Shown here piece after piece: positions 44,956 through 53,599 of a DNA stretch of 64,000 bases; the stretch's first letter is position 1, and each line of letters begins with the position of its first letter. The notes beneath the pieces were generated by a model. It had not been told where the DNA came from, did no database searches, and saw nothing but the letters and a program-made list of their open reading frames with translations. The position numbers and the translations under genes were made by a program. The DNA is taken from the NCBI RefSeq assembly GCF_013378445.1, contig NZ_JABXYK010000007.1:248001-312000 (forward strand), given 5' to 3'. This DNA comes from Mycoplana rhizolycopersici. Its GTDB lineage: Bacteria; Pseudomonadota; Alphaproteobacteria; Rhizobiales; Rhizobiaceae.

Positions 44956-45540
44956 ATGTTCCAACTCGCCGTCGCCGGCCCGTCCGGATTCGATCCCCTG
45001 CGCCTGGGCGCGCGCTCGCTGCCGCTTCGAGTCGCCTTTGTGCTCGCGGGCACGCTGGCGCTCGCCTTGGCCTCGCGCATCAGCGTGCCGATGGTGCCGG
45101 TGCCGATCACCATGCAGACCTTCGCCGTCACCATGATCGGCGCGCTCTATGGCTGGCGTCTGGGCACGGTCACGGTTCTGGCCTGGCTCGGCGAGGCGAT
45201 GGTTGGCCTGCCGGTGCTTGCGGGCGGCGCGGGTGGCATTGCCCCCTTCGCCGGGCCGACGGCGGGCTATCTTGTGGCTTTTCCGCTGATGGCGGCGATG
45301 GTCGGGTGGCTTGCCGAGCGCGGCTGGACAGGCGCCCGTCTCGTGCGCAGCTTCGCGGCGCATTTCGCTGCGAACATCTTCTGCCTCGTTCTCGGCGGCG
45401 CATGGCTCGCCACGCTGATCGGCACCGAAAAGGCGCTGATGCTGGGCGTCGTGCCCTTCATCCTCGGCGCAGTGCTGAAGTCGGCGCTTGCGGCGGCCCT
45501 TTTGAAGGCGGTCGCCGGCAAGCAGATCGAAACGCCGTGA
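44956..45540 (+). CDS. bioY: BioY, second biotin transporter S component
   Basis: A 194-aa BioY-family membrane protein. It shares the VPMVPVPITMQTFAVTM and GLPVLAGGAGGIAPFAGPTA blocks with the BioY at 245-808 but is clearly diverged. It is not next to BioM or BioN, so it either works alone, as reported for some solitary BioY proteins, or borrows the BioMN module at the left of the window. An AGGAGG ribosome site precedes the ATG. Three BioR boxes lie upstream, so repression by BioR is likely. The next gene overlaps it by 4 bp. Confidence 0.93.
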   Translation: MFQLAVAGPSGFDPLRLGARSLPLRVAFVLAGTLALALASRISVPMVPVPITMQTFAVTMIGALYGWRLGTVTVLAWLGEAMVGLPVLAGGAGGIAPFAGPTAGYLVAFPLMAAMVGWLAERGWTGARLVRSFAAHFAANIFCLVLGGAWLATLIGTEKALMLGVVPFILGAVLKSALAAALLKAVAGKQIETP

Positions 45541-45974
45541 CCATCCGGCTGCGCGCCCACCACCTGCTCTGCATGCTCACCTTCGTCGGCAAGGGCTATA
45601 GCCCCGCCTTCGTGGAGAACTACAGGCAGATCGCCCGCCGGCTGACGGCGGGCGAAGCGATCGAGCTGGTGGACGGGCCTGACGACATCTGCGCGCCGCT
45701 GCTCTGCGGCGACGCGCACTGCTTCGGCGAAAGCGTAATCGAACGCGACCGTTTGGCCGCCGCGGCCGTCGCAAAGGTGACCGGTCGGCCGGTCGCGACC
45801 GGCACCGTCCTCATGCCGGACGAGATCTTGCTTGATCGCCTCCGTGCCGCGTTTCGCGGCGAGGCGATGCGCCCGGCCTGCGCGGGATGCGAATGGTCCG
45901 ATCTCTGTTCGCGCGTCGCTGCGGAAGGCTATCCCGGCGTGCAGGTGGGACGAGCGCCGGCTTCCGGCCGCTGA
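45537..45974 (+). CDS. DUF1284 cysteine-rich protein
   Basis: A 145-aa soluble protein of the DUF1284 family, beginning at GTG in a GTGA overlap with bioY, so the two are translationally coupled. It has seven Cys: C12 in AHHLLC, C52, C57 and C62 in the ICAPLLCGDAHC segment, and C115, C118 and C124 in CAGCEWSDLC. His8, His9 and His61 are nearby. The spacing suggests metal or iron-sulfur cluster binding, but no function is established. The operon position links it to biotin supply under BioR control. Confidence 0.8.
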   Translation: MTIRLRAHHLLCMLTFVGKGYSPAFVENYRQIARRLTAGEAIELVDGPDDICAPLLCGDAHCFGESVIERDRLAAAAVAKVTGRPVATGTVLMPDEILLDRLRAAFRGEAMRPACAGCEWSDLCSRVAAEGYPGVQVGRAPASGR

Positions 45975-46048
45975 TGCGTTTGAGGAACAGGGTGCGGCGG
46001 CTTGCGGTGACCTGCGCCGCCTGACCGGCCGGGTCCGCCGTGGAGAGT

Positions 46049-46741
46049 TCATTCCCGGTCGGGCACGGGAAACAGGTCGCAGAAAGCGCGCTCGCCGGTC
46101 GGCGTGAAATGGATCGCGCGGCTTTCGCCGCTGCGCCTTGCCCAGCCCTCGTCGATGAAGCGGGAAAGCAGCGCCTCGCCCAGCGAGCCGGCCAGATGCG
46201 AGCGCCGCTCGCTCCAGTCCAGGCAGGTGCGGCAGACGGGCCTGCGCTGGCTGTGCAGCGCATCCATGTCTATTCCGAGCTGCCGCATCCGTTCTTCGCC
46301 GCTTTTCGTCAGCGCGGCGTCATCCCCCTCGATCGCGACATGCCCGTCTAAGACCATCCGGTCCAGCATCCGCACCCCGAAATCCCCGGCGAGATGGTTG
46401 TAGCAGACCCGCGCCTTGCGCAGCGCCGGATCCTTCGGTCCGGGCCGCGCGCGCAGGAAGCCGCGATTGGCGGCAAAGCCCATCAGCCCTTCGAGCAGGA
46501 GGCCGACCTCGTCGTCCATCAGCGCGAAATAGCGGTGCCGCCCCTGCTTGCGCTGGGCCAAGAGGCCGCCGGCCTCCAGCTTCGACAGATGCGAACTCGC
46601 CGTCTGCAGCGTGATCCCGGCAGCGCCTGCAAGCTCGGTCGCCGTCAGCGCCCGGCCGCCCATCAGGGCGGTCAGCATGTTGGCGCGCGCTGGATCGCCG
46701 ATGAGCGCGCCGATCTGGGCTATGTCCGGACCTTCTTTCAT
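46049..46741 (-). CDS. ArsR-type winged-helix regulator with C-terminal extension
   Basis: A 230-aa regulator. The N-terminal ArsR winged helix (about residues 5-90) shows GDPARANMLTALMGGRALTATELA and QTASSHLSKLEAGGLL. It is about twice the usual ArsR length. The C-terminal half has AGDFGVRMLDRMVLDG and a CRTCLDWSERRSHLAGSLG segment with a CxxC. It is divergent from NIPSNAP and ABM genes, with an inverted repeat touching its own start. It probably represses both directions; the inducer is unknown. Confidence 0.85.
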   Translation of the reverse strand: MKEGPDIAQIGALIGDPARANMLTALMGGRALTATELAGAAGITLQTASSHLSKLEAGGLLAQRKQGRHRYFALMDDEVGLLLEGLMGFAANRGFLRARPGPKDPALRKARVCYNHLAGDFGVRMLDRMVLDGHVAIEGDDAALTKSGEERMRQLGIDMDALHSQRRPVCRTCLDWSERRSHLAGSLGEALLSRFIDEGWARRSGESRAIHFTPTGERAFCDLFPVPDRE

Positions 46742-46742
46742 A

Positions 46743-46760
46743 CTTCGATGATAATCGAAG
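46743..46760. promoter_or_regulatory. Inverted-repeat operator for the ArsR-type regulator
   Basis: CTTCGATGATAATCGAAG: two perfect 7-bp arms around a 4-bp centre. It lies 1 bp upstream of the regulator's ATG and about 57 bp before the NIPSNAP ATG. Size and position fit an autoregulatory ArsR site. Confidence 0.75.
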
Positions 46761-46816
46761 CATTCGCGCCGCGCAACATGGCATCAGGAGACATCGAAAA
46801 TGTCAAGGAACCGAAG

Positions 46817-47146
46817 ATGCTCACCTGTTTCATCCGCTATGAAATCGACCCGTTCGGCAAGGAGGCGTTCGCCGAATATGCCCGCAACTGGGGGCAGGCG
46901 ATCCCGCGTAACGGCGCGGACCTGATCGGCTATTTCGCTCCCCATGAAGGATCGGCCACAACCGCCTATGGGGTCTACAGCGTCGAGAGCCTCGCCGCCT
47001 ACGAGGCCTATCGCGCGCGTCTGGCCGCCGATCCGCTTGGCGCGGAGAATTATGCCTTCGCAAGGCGTAAGCGCTTCATCCTGAAGGAAGATCGGATCTT
47101 TCTCAGGAACGTCTCCCTGCCGCATGCTCCGACGGTGACGCCATGA
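46817..47146 (+). CDS. NIPSNAP-family protein
   Basis: A 109-aa protein with the dimeric alpha/beta-barrel NIPSNAP fold: MLTCFIRYEIDPFGKEAFAE, NGADLIGYFAPHEGS and AYEAYRARLAADP are typical. These ferredoxin-like proteins are often related to small-molecule oxygenases or isomerases, but their reactions are mostly undefined. The start was chosen at 46817, where AAGGAAC lies 6-7 nt upstream. Its stop overlaps the next gene by 4 bp. Confidence 0.85.
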   Translation: MLTCFIRYEIDPFGKEAFAEYARNWGQAIPRNGADLIGYFAPHEGSATTAYGVYSVESLAAYEAYRARLAADPLGAENYAFARRKRFILKEDRIFLRNVSLPHAPTVTP

Positions 47147-47493
47147 TCGCGGTCATCTTCGAAGTCGCCCCCGCAACCGGCCGGCGCGACGTCTACCTGA
47201 ACCTTGCGGCAAGGCTGAGCGATCGGCTCCAGGCGATCGACGGCTTCGTCTCGATCGAGCGCTTCGAAAGCCTGTCCGTTCCCGGCAAGATCCTGTCGCT
47301 ATCGTTCTGGCGGGACGAGGAAGCCGTTACGACCTGGCGCAACACCGCCGAGCACAGGAGCGCACAGCAGGCCGGCCGCCACGGCGTCTTCTCCGACTAC
47401 CGCCTGCGCGTCGTTTCGGTGATCAGGGACTACGGCATGTTCGAGCGCGACGAGGTGCCGGAGGACAGCGCACGGGTGCACGATGCAGCGTGA
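47143..47493 (+). CDS. Antibiotic biosynthesis monooxygenase (ABM) family protein
   Basis: A 116-aa ABM-domain protein: MIAVIFEVAPATGRRDVYLN, IDGFVSIERFESLSVPGKIL and LSFWRDEEAVTTWRNTAEHR. ABM proteins are dimeric ferredoxin-like folds that include cofactor-free monooxygenases and heme-degrading enzymes. The ATG overlaps the NIPSNAP stop (ATGA). Together they form a two-gene operon opposed to the ArsR-type regulator, which suggests a small inducible response to a toxic or reactive compound. Confidence 0.85.
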   Translation: MIAVIFEVAPATGRRDVYLNLAARLSDRLQAIDGFVSIERFESLSVPGKILSLSFWRDEEAVTTWRNTAEHRSAQQAGRHGVFSDYRLRVVSVIRDYGMFERDEVPEDSARVHDAA

Positions 47494-47500
47494 GGGGCCC

Positions 47501-47847
47501 TTACGTACCGCCCAAAGACGCTTGAAGGGCCAGAAGTGCGTCCTTCAGGTGCGGAAGATCGCGGACGACGACGTTCCATAGGACGTCGTCGGCAATTCGA
47601 TGCTATTCATGTCTGAGGATATTGCCCATGGCGCGGATCGACGCCAGGGAACATCGGGAGCCTGGAGCAACAGCACATCAGGAATGTGCCGGCTGGCTTC
47701 CGAGATGATTTCTATTGCTCGCTGGATCGCAAGGCGCAGGATGTCGTTCCTGGCGAGATCTTCACGCGTTTTTCCCACCAGAGCCGTCTCGATCAAAGCG
47801 ATCGTCTCCAGCATTTCCGACAGGATCACGCCGATGTCACGCGGCAT
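47501..47847 (-). pseudogene. HepT/DUF86-type toxin gene, frameshifted and interrupted
   Basis: The open frame starts at 47847 (MPRDIGVILSEMLETIALIE) and follows the HepT family to PDVPWRR near 47643. It then leaves the family and ends after 100 aa at 47545. Shifting one base restores family-like sequence IRAMGNILRHE, followed by a TAG stop exactly where the conserved Tyr of the RHEY element is expected. HRIADDVLWNVVVRDLPHLK then continues to a TAA at 47501. So there are two lesions, a one-base deletion near 47640 and a nonsense codon in the active-site motif. The start overlaps the antitoxin stop by one base. Confidence 0.75.
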
Positions 47848-48143
47848 CAGAAAACCCGGATCGCCGAGTTTTCGATCGTCTCCTTCAGGCGCGGATGCAG
47901 GCTGTTGCGCGTTGTCGCATCCACCTCGACTGACAATTCGTCTTCGAGGAGAAGCTTGATGCTCGCGAGATCGATGAGGGAGAAAAGGCTGCCCGGATCA
48001 TAGTCGATGAAGAGGTCGATGTCGCACTCGTCGTCGGCTTCGTCGCGTGTCACCGAGCCGAACAAATAGAGCGAGGTGGCGCCGTATGCGCGGATCGCGT
48101 CGGCGTTTTTCTGTAGCTGTTCGATCGCTTCGCTCTTCTTCAT
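47847..48143 (-). CDS. MntA-type nucleotidyltransferase antitoxin
   Basis: A 98-aa minimal nucleotidyltransferase. The signature GS-x10-DxD is complete in LFGSVTRDEADDECDIDLF, near residues 29-47. In MntA/HepT systems this protein neutralises the HepT RNase toxin by adding AMP groups near its Rx4HxY active site. It is upstream of, and overlaps by one base with, the broken HepT-like gene. The antitoxin frame itself has no lesion. Confidence 0.85.
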   Translation of the reverse strand: MKKSEAIEQLQKNADAIRAYGATSLYLFGSVTRDEADDECDIDLFIDYDPGSLFSLIDLASIKLLLEDELSVEVDATTRNSLHPRLKETIENSAIRVF

Positions 48144-48216
48144 GCTGTCTTTTACCGCATCGGTCCGTTCTTTTCCAATCGGAGATTATTTGCCGCTGAG
48201 CCCCTCCGCCTTCACC

Positions 48217-48242
48217 CTTCGGTAACCATCTTCGGTAACCAT
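48217..48242 (+). repeat. 13-bp tandem direct repeat upstream of ccrM
   Basis: CTTCGGTAACCAT occurs twice head to tail (48217-48229 and 48230-48242), 48 bp before the ccrM start. The TAACCAT part resembles a CtrA half-site (TTAACCAT), but the 13-bp period does not give the standard TTAA-N7-TTAA spacing. Confidence 0.6.
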
Positions 48243-48244
48243 AA

Positions 48245-49417
<1,173 letters not shown>

Positions 49418-49712
49418 GACGCCCGGCCGCAGCCGCTGCCGATACCCCATTTGAACAGGCGTCTTTCGCAAGCCGTGCAGGTTGAAAGACGCGCAAGGGA
49501 ATACCTCCTGTCGTGGCCTCTGGTGCTCCCTGCGCCGGAGGTTGCGGCAGTTGGGCAAAGCGCCAAGGCAGCAGTCAGGCGTGGACAAAGCCCCGATGCT
49601 GTGAGCAAAATGCTCCCTCGCATGTCGGGAGGAAGACAACCGGACAAGAAGAATTCAACGACCGGTGGAACAAGGGGCGTCATATTGCGTTTTACCTGAG
49701 CGGGAGGCGATC

Positions 49713-49901
49713 ATGAGGCATATAGACATCAGCAAGCTGGAGCGAAACCCCAAGCACGTCTGGGAGGTTTCGGAATACTGCCGCAAGTCGGGCGTAAGCC
49801 GAACCGAAGAAAAGCGGCTGATCAGGATCCTCGGCCGCTACGCCTCCGCTCACGAACTGCAGATGAACCTCGTGCGCCCCAACAACCGGTCTCGTTGCTG
49901 A
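49713..49901 (+). CDS. Small conserved hypothetical protein
   Basis: A 62-aa basic, soluble protein starting MRHIDISKLERNPKHVWEVS, with EYCRKSGVSRTEEKRLIRIL and HELQMNLVRP following. The ATG at 49713 was chosen because GGGAGG lies 7-8 nt upstream. The helical pattern in the middle could be a small DNA-binding fold, but I do not recognise a named family. It stands alone between ccrM and a hairpin followed by leftward genes. Confidence 0.65.
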   Translation: MRHIDISKLERNPKHVWEVSEYCRKSGVSRTEEKRLIRILGRYASAHELQMNLVRPNNRSRC

Positions 49902-50083
49902 ATGTGATCGCTTAACGCAAGCATTTGTTAATATTGGCGAAGTGGCAGAAAGGTCAGGCTTTCTTCAAGCGCTGTTAACCAGCGCTCCCTATGGTGAAGA
50001 CAAGCCGTCGGCGTCGCCACGAGACAGACTGACGAAAGAATTCTGCTTTTCCGGTTTCGTACCTTCAGTCCCGGAAAAGCGCG

Positions 50084-50120
50084 AACGCCCGGAGCCGGCA
50101 ACGGCCCCGGGCGTTTCACT
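50084..50120 (+). terminator. Terminator-like hairpin between convergent genes
   Basis: AACGCCCGG pairs with CCGGGCGTT, and an inner GCCG/CGGC closes around GCAA. TTTCACTTTG follows on the plus strand. It lies between the 62-aa gene and the leftward HAD gene, so it may act for either strand. Confidence 0.65.
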
Positions 50121-50146
50121 TTGTTCAGGCCTCGCGCCGGCTCCGT

Positions 50147-50761
50147 TCAGAGTGCGACGCCGTGCGCAGCAAGGTCGCTCTTCAGCTTTTCCCCATCGGT
50201 GAACAGCACGGCATTCCAGCCCGCCGCCCGCGCTCCTTCCACGTTCTTTTCGGCATCATCGATGAAGAGGGTGTGCGCCGGTTCCAGGCTGAAATCGCGC
50301 GCATGCTTTTCATAGATCGCAAGGTCGGGCTTGATCAGCCCGATCTCTCCGGAAACCGTCACGCCGCGCGGCAGGTCGAGGAACGGGTAGAGCTTGCGCG
50401 CCTCCTTGAACGTGTCGGCGGCGAAATTCGTCAGCATCGTCACGTCGCGGCCGTCGGCAACCAGCGTCTCCATGATCGCCACGCTCTCCACATAAGCATG
50501 CGACACCATCTCCTGCCAGTGCTTGCGGAAGGCGCGGATCCTCTCCTCGTGCTCGGGATGCTGTTCGATCAACAACGCCTCCGCATCTTCCCAGCTGCGG
50601 CCACGATCCTGCTCGAGGTTCCAGTCGTGCGTGCACACATTGGCGAAAAACCAGTTGCGCTCGGCGTCGTCGGGGATCAGTCGGCTGTAGGGGATGTGGG
50701 GATCGTAGTGGATCAGCACCCGGCCGATGTCGAAGACAATGTGTCGGATTTCGATGGTCAT
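50147..50761 (-). CDS. HAD-family phosphatase (YihX-like)
   Basis: A 204-aa HAD hydrolase. Motif I is VFDIGRVLIHYDP (the DxG[NR]V form seen in YihX-type sugar-phosphate phosphatases), motif II MLTNFAADTF, motif III Lys in GLIKPDLAIYE, and motif IV FIDDAEKNVEGA. Probably a small-molecule phosphatase in the cytoplasm; the substrate is not identifiable. Its ATG overlaps the end of mutY by 4 bp, so it is the second gene of a leftward mutY operon. Confidence 0.88.
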   Translation of the reverse strand: MTIEIRHIVFDIGRVLIHYDPHIPYSRLIPDDAERNWFFANVCTHDWNLEQDRGRSWEDAEALLIEQHPEHEERIRAFRKHWQEMVSHAYVESVAIMETLVADGRDVTMLTNFAADTFKEARKLYPFLDLPRGVTVSGEIGLIKPDLAIYEKHARDFSLEPAHTLFIDDAEKNVEGARAAGWNAVLFTDGEKLKSDLAAHGVAL

Positions 50762-51879
50762 GGGGTACTCGCCTTTTCGATTTCAATTGTGCGGGGCCTT
50801 GGCCGGAAGGCCTCCGGCATAGCCTGCTTGATTGCCTTCTTCATGACGCTCGGCAGCGCCTCGCCGTCGAGCGTCGCCTCCGGTTCCCACCATCCCGGTC
50901 CGCTCGCCGCGGTCCGGCTGACCGTGGAGCGGAAGACCGTCAGGCGCAATTCGAAATGCGTGAACACATGGACGACGGTGCCGCAGTTTTGCCAGTCGGC
51001 GGCGAAGGGTGCTGCATCGGCTCCGGTCGCCCCGTCCTGCCGCGCCGTCCAGTCCGTATTCGGTATCTCCGTCATGCCGCCGAGCAGGCCATGGCCGGGG
51101 CGCTTCCTGAGAAAGACGGCGCCCGTCTCGTCGAGGGCGACGAATGCGGCACCGAGCCTGATCGGCTTTTCCTTCTTCGCCGCTTTCACCGGGAAGCGCT
51201 GCGGATCGTCGTTCGCAAGTGCCATGCAGGCATCGTTGAGCGGACAGAGCACACAGGCAGGCCGCTTCGGCGTGCAGATGGTGGCGCCGAGGTCCATCAT
51301 GGCCTGGGCGAAGTCGCCCGGTCTCTTTGCCGGCGTCATAGCCGCGACGAGACCGCGCATCATCCCCTTCGAGCCGGGCAGGGGAGCGTCGATCGCATGC
51401 AGGCGGGAAATCACGCGCTCGACATTACCGTCGAGGACGGCTGCTTGCCGGTCGAAGGCGATGGCGGCGATCGCTGCCGCCGTGTAGTCGCCGACGCCTG
51501 GCAGTTGCTTCAGTCCGTCTTCGGTGTCGGGAAACCGGCCGCCATGCGCGAAGGCGACGGTCTCCGCGCATTTCTTCAGGTTGCGCGCCCTCGCGTAGTA
51601 TCCGAGGCCGGCCCAGGCCTTCATGACCTCTTCGGTTTCCGCCGCGGCAAGGTCCGTCACCGTCGGCCATTTCGAGGTGAACAGTGCGAAGTACGACTTT
51701 ACCGCCTGCACGGTCGTCTGCTGCAGCATGACTTCGGACAGCCAGACCCGGTAGGGATCGGCGCGCTCGCCCCGCGCGGCCATCGGCGGCGAGATTCGCC
51801 ACGGCAGGTCGCGGTGGTGCCGGTCGTACCAGCCGAGTATCCGGCTGGTCGGGTCTGCGGCGATGTGCGCTTTCGTCAT
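50758..51879 (-). CDS. mutY: A/G-specific adenine glycosylase
   Basis: A 373-aa MutY, which removes adenine mispaired with 8-oxoguanine. It has the catalytic-Glu region WLSEVMLQQTTVQAV, the helix-hairpin-helix LKQLPGVGDYTAAAI, and the iron-sulfur ligands Cys-x6-Cys-x2-Cys-x5-Cys in CTPKRPACVLCPLNDAC. A C-terminal NUDIX-like domain (about 235-350) recognises 8-oxoG. The start at 51879 (MTKAHIAADPTSRIL) was preferred over a start 34 codons upstream that overlaps the neighbouring gene. Confidence 0.96.
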   Translation of the reverse strand: MTKAHIAADPTSRILGWYDRHHRDLPWRISPPMAARGERADPYRVWLSEVMLQQTTVQAVKSYFALFTSKWPTVTDLAAAETEEVMKAWAGLGYYARARNLKKCAETVAFAHGGRFPDTEDGLKQLPGVGDYTAAAIAAIAFDRQAAVLDGNVERVISRLHAIDAPLPGSKGMMRGLVAAMTPAKRPGDFAQAMMDLGATICTPKRPACVLCPLNDACMALANDDPQRFPVKAAKKEKPIRLGAAFVALDETGAVFLRKRPGHGLLGGMTEIPNTDWTARQDGATGADAAPFAADWQNCGTVVHVFTHFELRLTVFRSTVSRTAASGPGWWEPEATLDGEALPSVMKKAIKQAMPEAFRPRPRTIEIEKASTP

Positions 51880-51988
51880 GAATTTGCCTGGATGCGATGA
51901 GGAAGCGTATAACTGGCCAAGCAATCTCTTTTCTTCAAGGCGTAATTGTCGGAAGAGAGGAATGTTTTCCGCAAGGAGCATGCGAATC

Positions 51989-52507
51989 GTGAATTCCCGT
52001 TCCCCCCGCCGGGGCGCTCTTCAGATCAGCGAGGTCGCCAACCGTCTGATCGATCCCGTGCTTGCCAGGCGCGCCGGCATCAGCACGATGCTGCTCGGCT
52101 CGTGGGACGAGATTGCCGGCGCTGCCTTTGCCGATTGCAGCCGGCCGGAAAAGATCGCCTGGCCCAGGCGCGCCTCCGAGATGGCGGGCGAGGACGGCGG
52201 GCACCAGCCCGGAGTGCTGACGATCGCCTGCGAAGGCTCGCGCGCCCTGTTCCTCTCCCATCAGCAGGGCGAACTGATCCAGCGCGTCAACGGCTTCTTC
52301 GGCTTTCCGGCGATCCGCCAGATCAGGATCGTGCAGAAGCCGGTCTCGCCGCCTGCGCGCCGCCGTCGTCCGCCCCGTCCGTTGACCGGCGAGGCCGCGC
52401 GTCACCTGGAGGAACTGGTCGACGGCATCGAGGGCGATGCGCTGAAGGCCGCGCTGAAACGGCTGGGCACGGCCGTTCTCGGCCGCAACGGCCAGCCGCG
52501 TCGGTGA
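51989..52507 (+). CDS. DciA-like DUF721 protein
   Basis: A 172-aa protein of the DUF721/DciA type. It shows LQISEVANRLIDPVLARRAG, LLGSWDEIAGAAFADCSRPE, and the KH-like ALFLSHQQGELIQRVNGFFG segment. DciA proteins act as loaders of the replicative helicase DnaB in bacteria lacking DnaC. The start is uncertain: GTG at 51989 has AAGGAG 10 nt upstream, while ATGs at 51980 and 51962 are alternatives. It is divergent from mutY. Confidence 0.8.
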   Translation: MNSRSPRRGALQISEVANRLIDPVLARRAGISTMLLGSWDEIAGAAFADCSRPEKIAWPRRASEMAGEDGGHQPGVLTIACEGSRALFLSHQQGELIQRVNGFFGFPAIRQIRIVQKPVSPPARRRRPPRPLTGEAARHLEELVDGIEGDALKAALKRLGTAVLGRNGQPRR

Positions 52508-52624
52508 AACATCAGCCGGTCACATTTGTTTGAAGATTGTAGTGTTGGTGCCGCTTGTTAGCGACATAAAGCCGGTATATCCGGGCGAACGGAAGATTTT
52601 TACTTTGTCCCCACAGGAGAGACC

Positions 52625-53434
52625 ATGTCCCTTCCCGAAATGAGCCTTTTGAAGCGTCTTGCGAGCGGCGTCGCCGTCGCGGCCCTTGCCGTCACGCTTG
52701 CGGCCTGCAGCGACGAGAAGAAGGAGACGGCTGCGGCGCCCGATAGCCCGCAGGTGACCACGGACAGCGCAGCCTCAAAGCCGGCCGAGCCCGCAGCCGC
52801 GTCCACCGAGACCGCGCAGGCCCCGGCGGTCTCTGCCGAGACGACGCAGTCGACGCCGACAAAGGCCGAGGTGCCGCCGTCCGAAGGCGACGTTGACATG
52901 GCCAAGGTTCTCGAGCCCGGCCCGCTGCCGGAAATGGCGCTGGGCGAGGCCGACGCCCCTGTGACGATCGTCGAATACATGTCGATGACCTGCCCGCATT
53001 GTGCCCGCTTCCATAACGAGACCTTCGACGTCATCAAGGAGAAGTATGTCGACAGCGGCAAGGTACGCTTCATTTTGCGGGAGTTCCCGTTCGATCCGCG
53101 CGCCGCTGCCGCCTTCATGCTGGCCCGCTGCGCACCGGCCGAACAGTATTTCCCGATGATCTCCATGCTGTTCAAGCAGCAGGAACAGTGGGCCGCGGCC
53201 GAAAACGGTCGTGAAGCGCTGCTGCAGATGTCGAAACTGGCCGGTTTTACACAGCAGAGCTTCGAAGCCTGCTTGACGAACCAGAAACTTCTCGATGATG
53301 TGAACGCGGTTCGCGAACGCGGCGCCAAGGAATTCGGCATCGCGGCCACGCCGACCTTCATCGTCAACGGCCAGCGCTATTCCGGAGAAATGTCGGTTGA
53401 CGTCATGTCGGCCCTTATCGACAGCAAGCTCTGA
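52625..53434 (+). CDS. DsbA-family thiol oxidoreductase lipoprotein
   Basis: A 269-aa exported protein. The signal SGVAVAALAVTLAAC carries a lipobox, and a Thr/Ala/Pro-rich linker follows (about 40-95). The thioredoxin-fold domain has the active site C123-P-H-C126 in MTCPHCARFHNETF. The cis-Pro region ATPTFIVNGQRYSG is present. It fits the DsbA/Com1-like group that forms or exchanges disulfides in the periplasm. A terminator-like hairpin follows, separating it from smc. Confidence 0.9.
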   Translation: MSLPEMSLLKRLASGVAVAALAVTLAACSDEKKETAAAPDSPQVTTDSAASKPAEPAAASTETAQAPAVSAETTQSTPTKAEVPPSEGDVDMAKVLEPGPLPEMALGEADAPVTIVEYMSMTCPHCARFHNETFDVIKEKYVDSGKVRFILREFPFDPRAAAAFMLARCAPAEQYFPMISMLFKQQEQWAAAENGREALLQMSKLAGFTQQSFEACLTNQKLLDDVNAVRERGAKEFGIAATPTFIVNGQRYSGEMSVDVMSALIDSKL

Positions 53435-53435
53435 C

Positions 53436-53469
53436 ACCGGCCGCGATTGGTTCGCGGGCGGCCGGTTTC
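53436..53469 (+). terminator. Terminator-like hairpin after the DsbA-like gene
   Basis: A perfect 9-bp stem ACCGGCCGC / GCGGCCGGT with a 13-nt loop is followed by TTTCG. It begins 1 bp after the stop codon. Confidence 0.65.
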
Positions 53470-53480
53470 GTGCGCCCGGT

Positions 53481-53595
53481 TCCCACCTCCCCCTTGAGGG
53501 GGGAGGTCGCGCGATAGCGCGGGCGGGAGTGATACCCGCTGCGATTGCCCCACTCCGGAGCTTCGTTCCGACGCTCCCCTGCAAGGGGAAGGTGG
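53481..53595 (+). repeat. Palindromic intergenic repeat abutting smc
   Basis: It begins TCCCACCTCCCCCTTGAGGG and ends CCCCTGCAAGGGGAAGGTGG. Both ends form hairpins, and a GCGCGATAGCGC hairpin lies inside. Its right end stops 4 bp before the smc ATG and supplies the purine run that would serve as the smc ribosome-binding site. It resembles dispersed rhizobial intergenic elements. Confidence 0.65.
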
Positions 53596-53599
53596 ACCG

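Noticed and set aside
48217-48242. Full CtrA binding site before ccrM
   Set aside because: Spacing between the GTAA elements is 9 bp, not the 7 bp of TTAA-N7-TTAA; kept only as a repeat.
49451-49699. 82-aa frame between ccrM and the 62-aa gene
   Set aside because: No ribosome site, no family resemblance and irregular composition; treated as non-coding.
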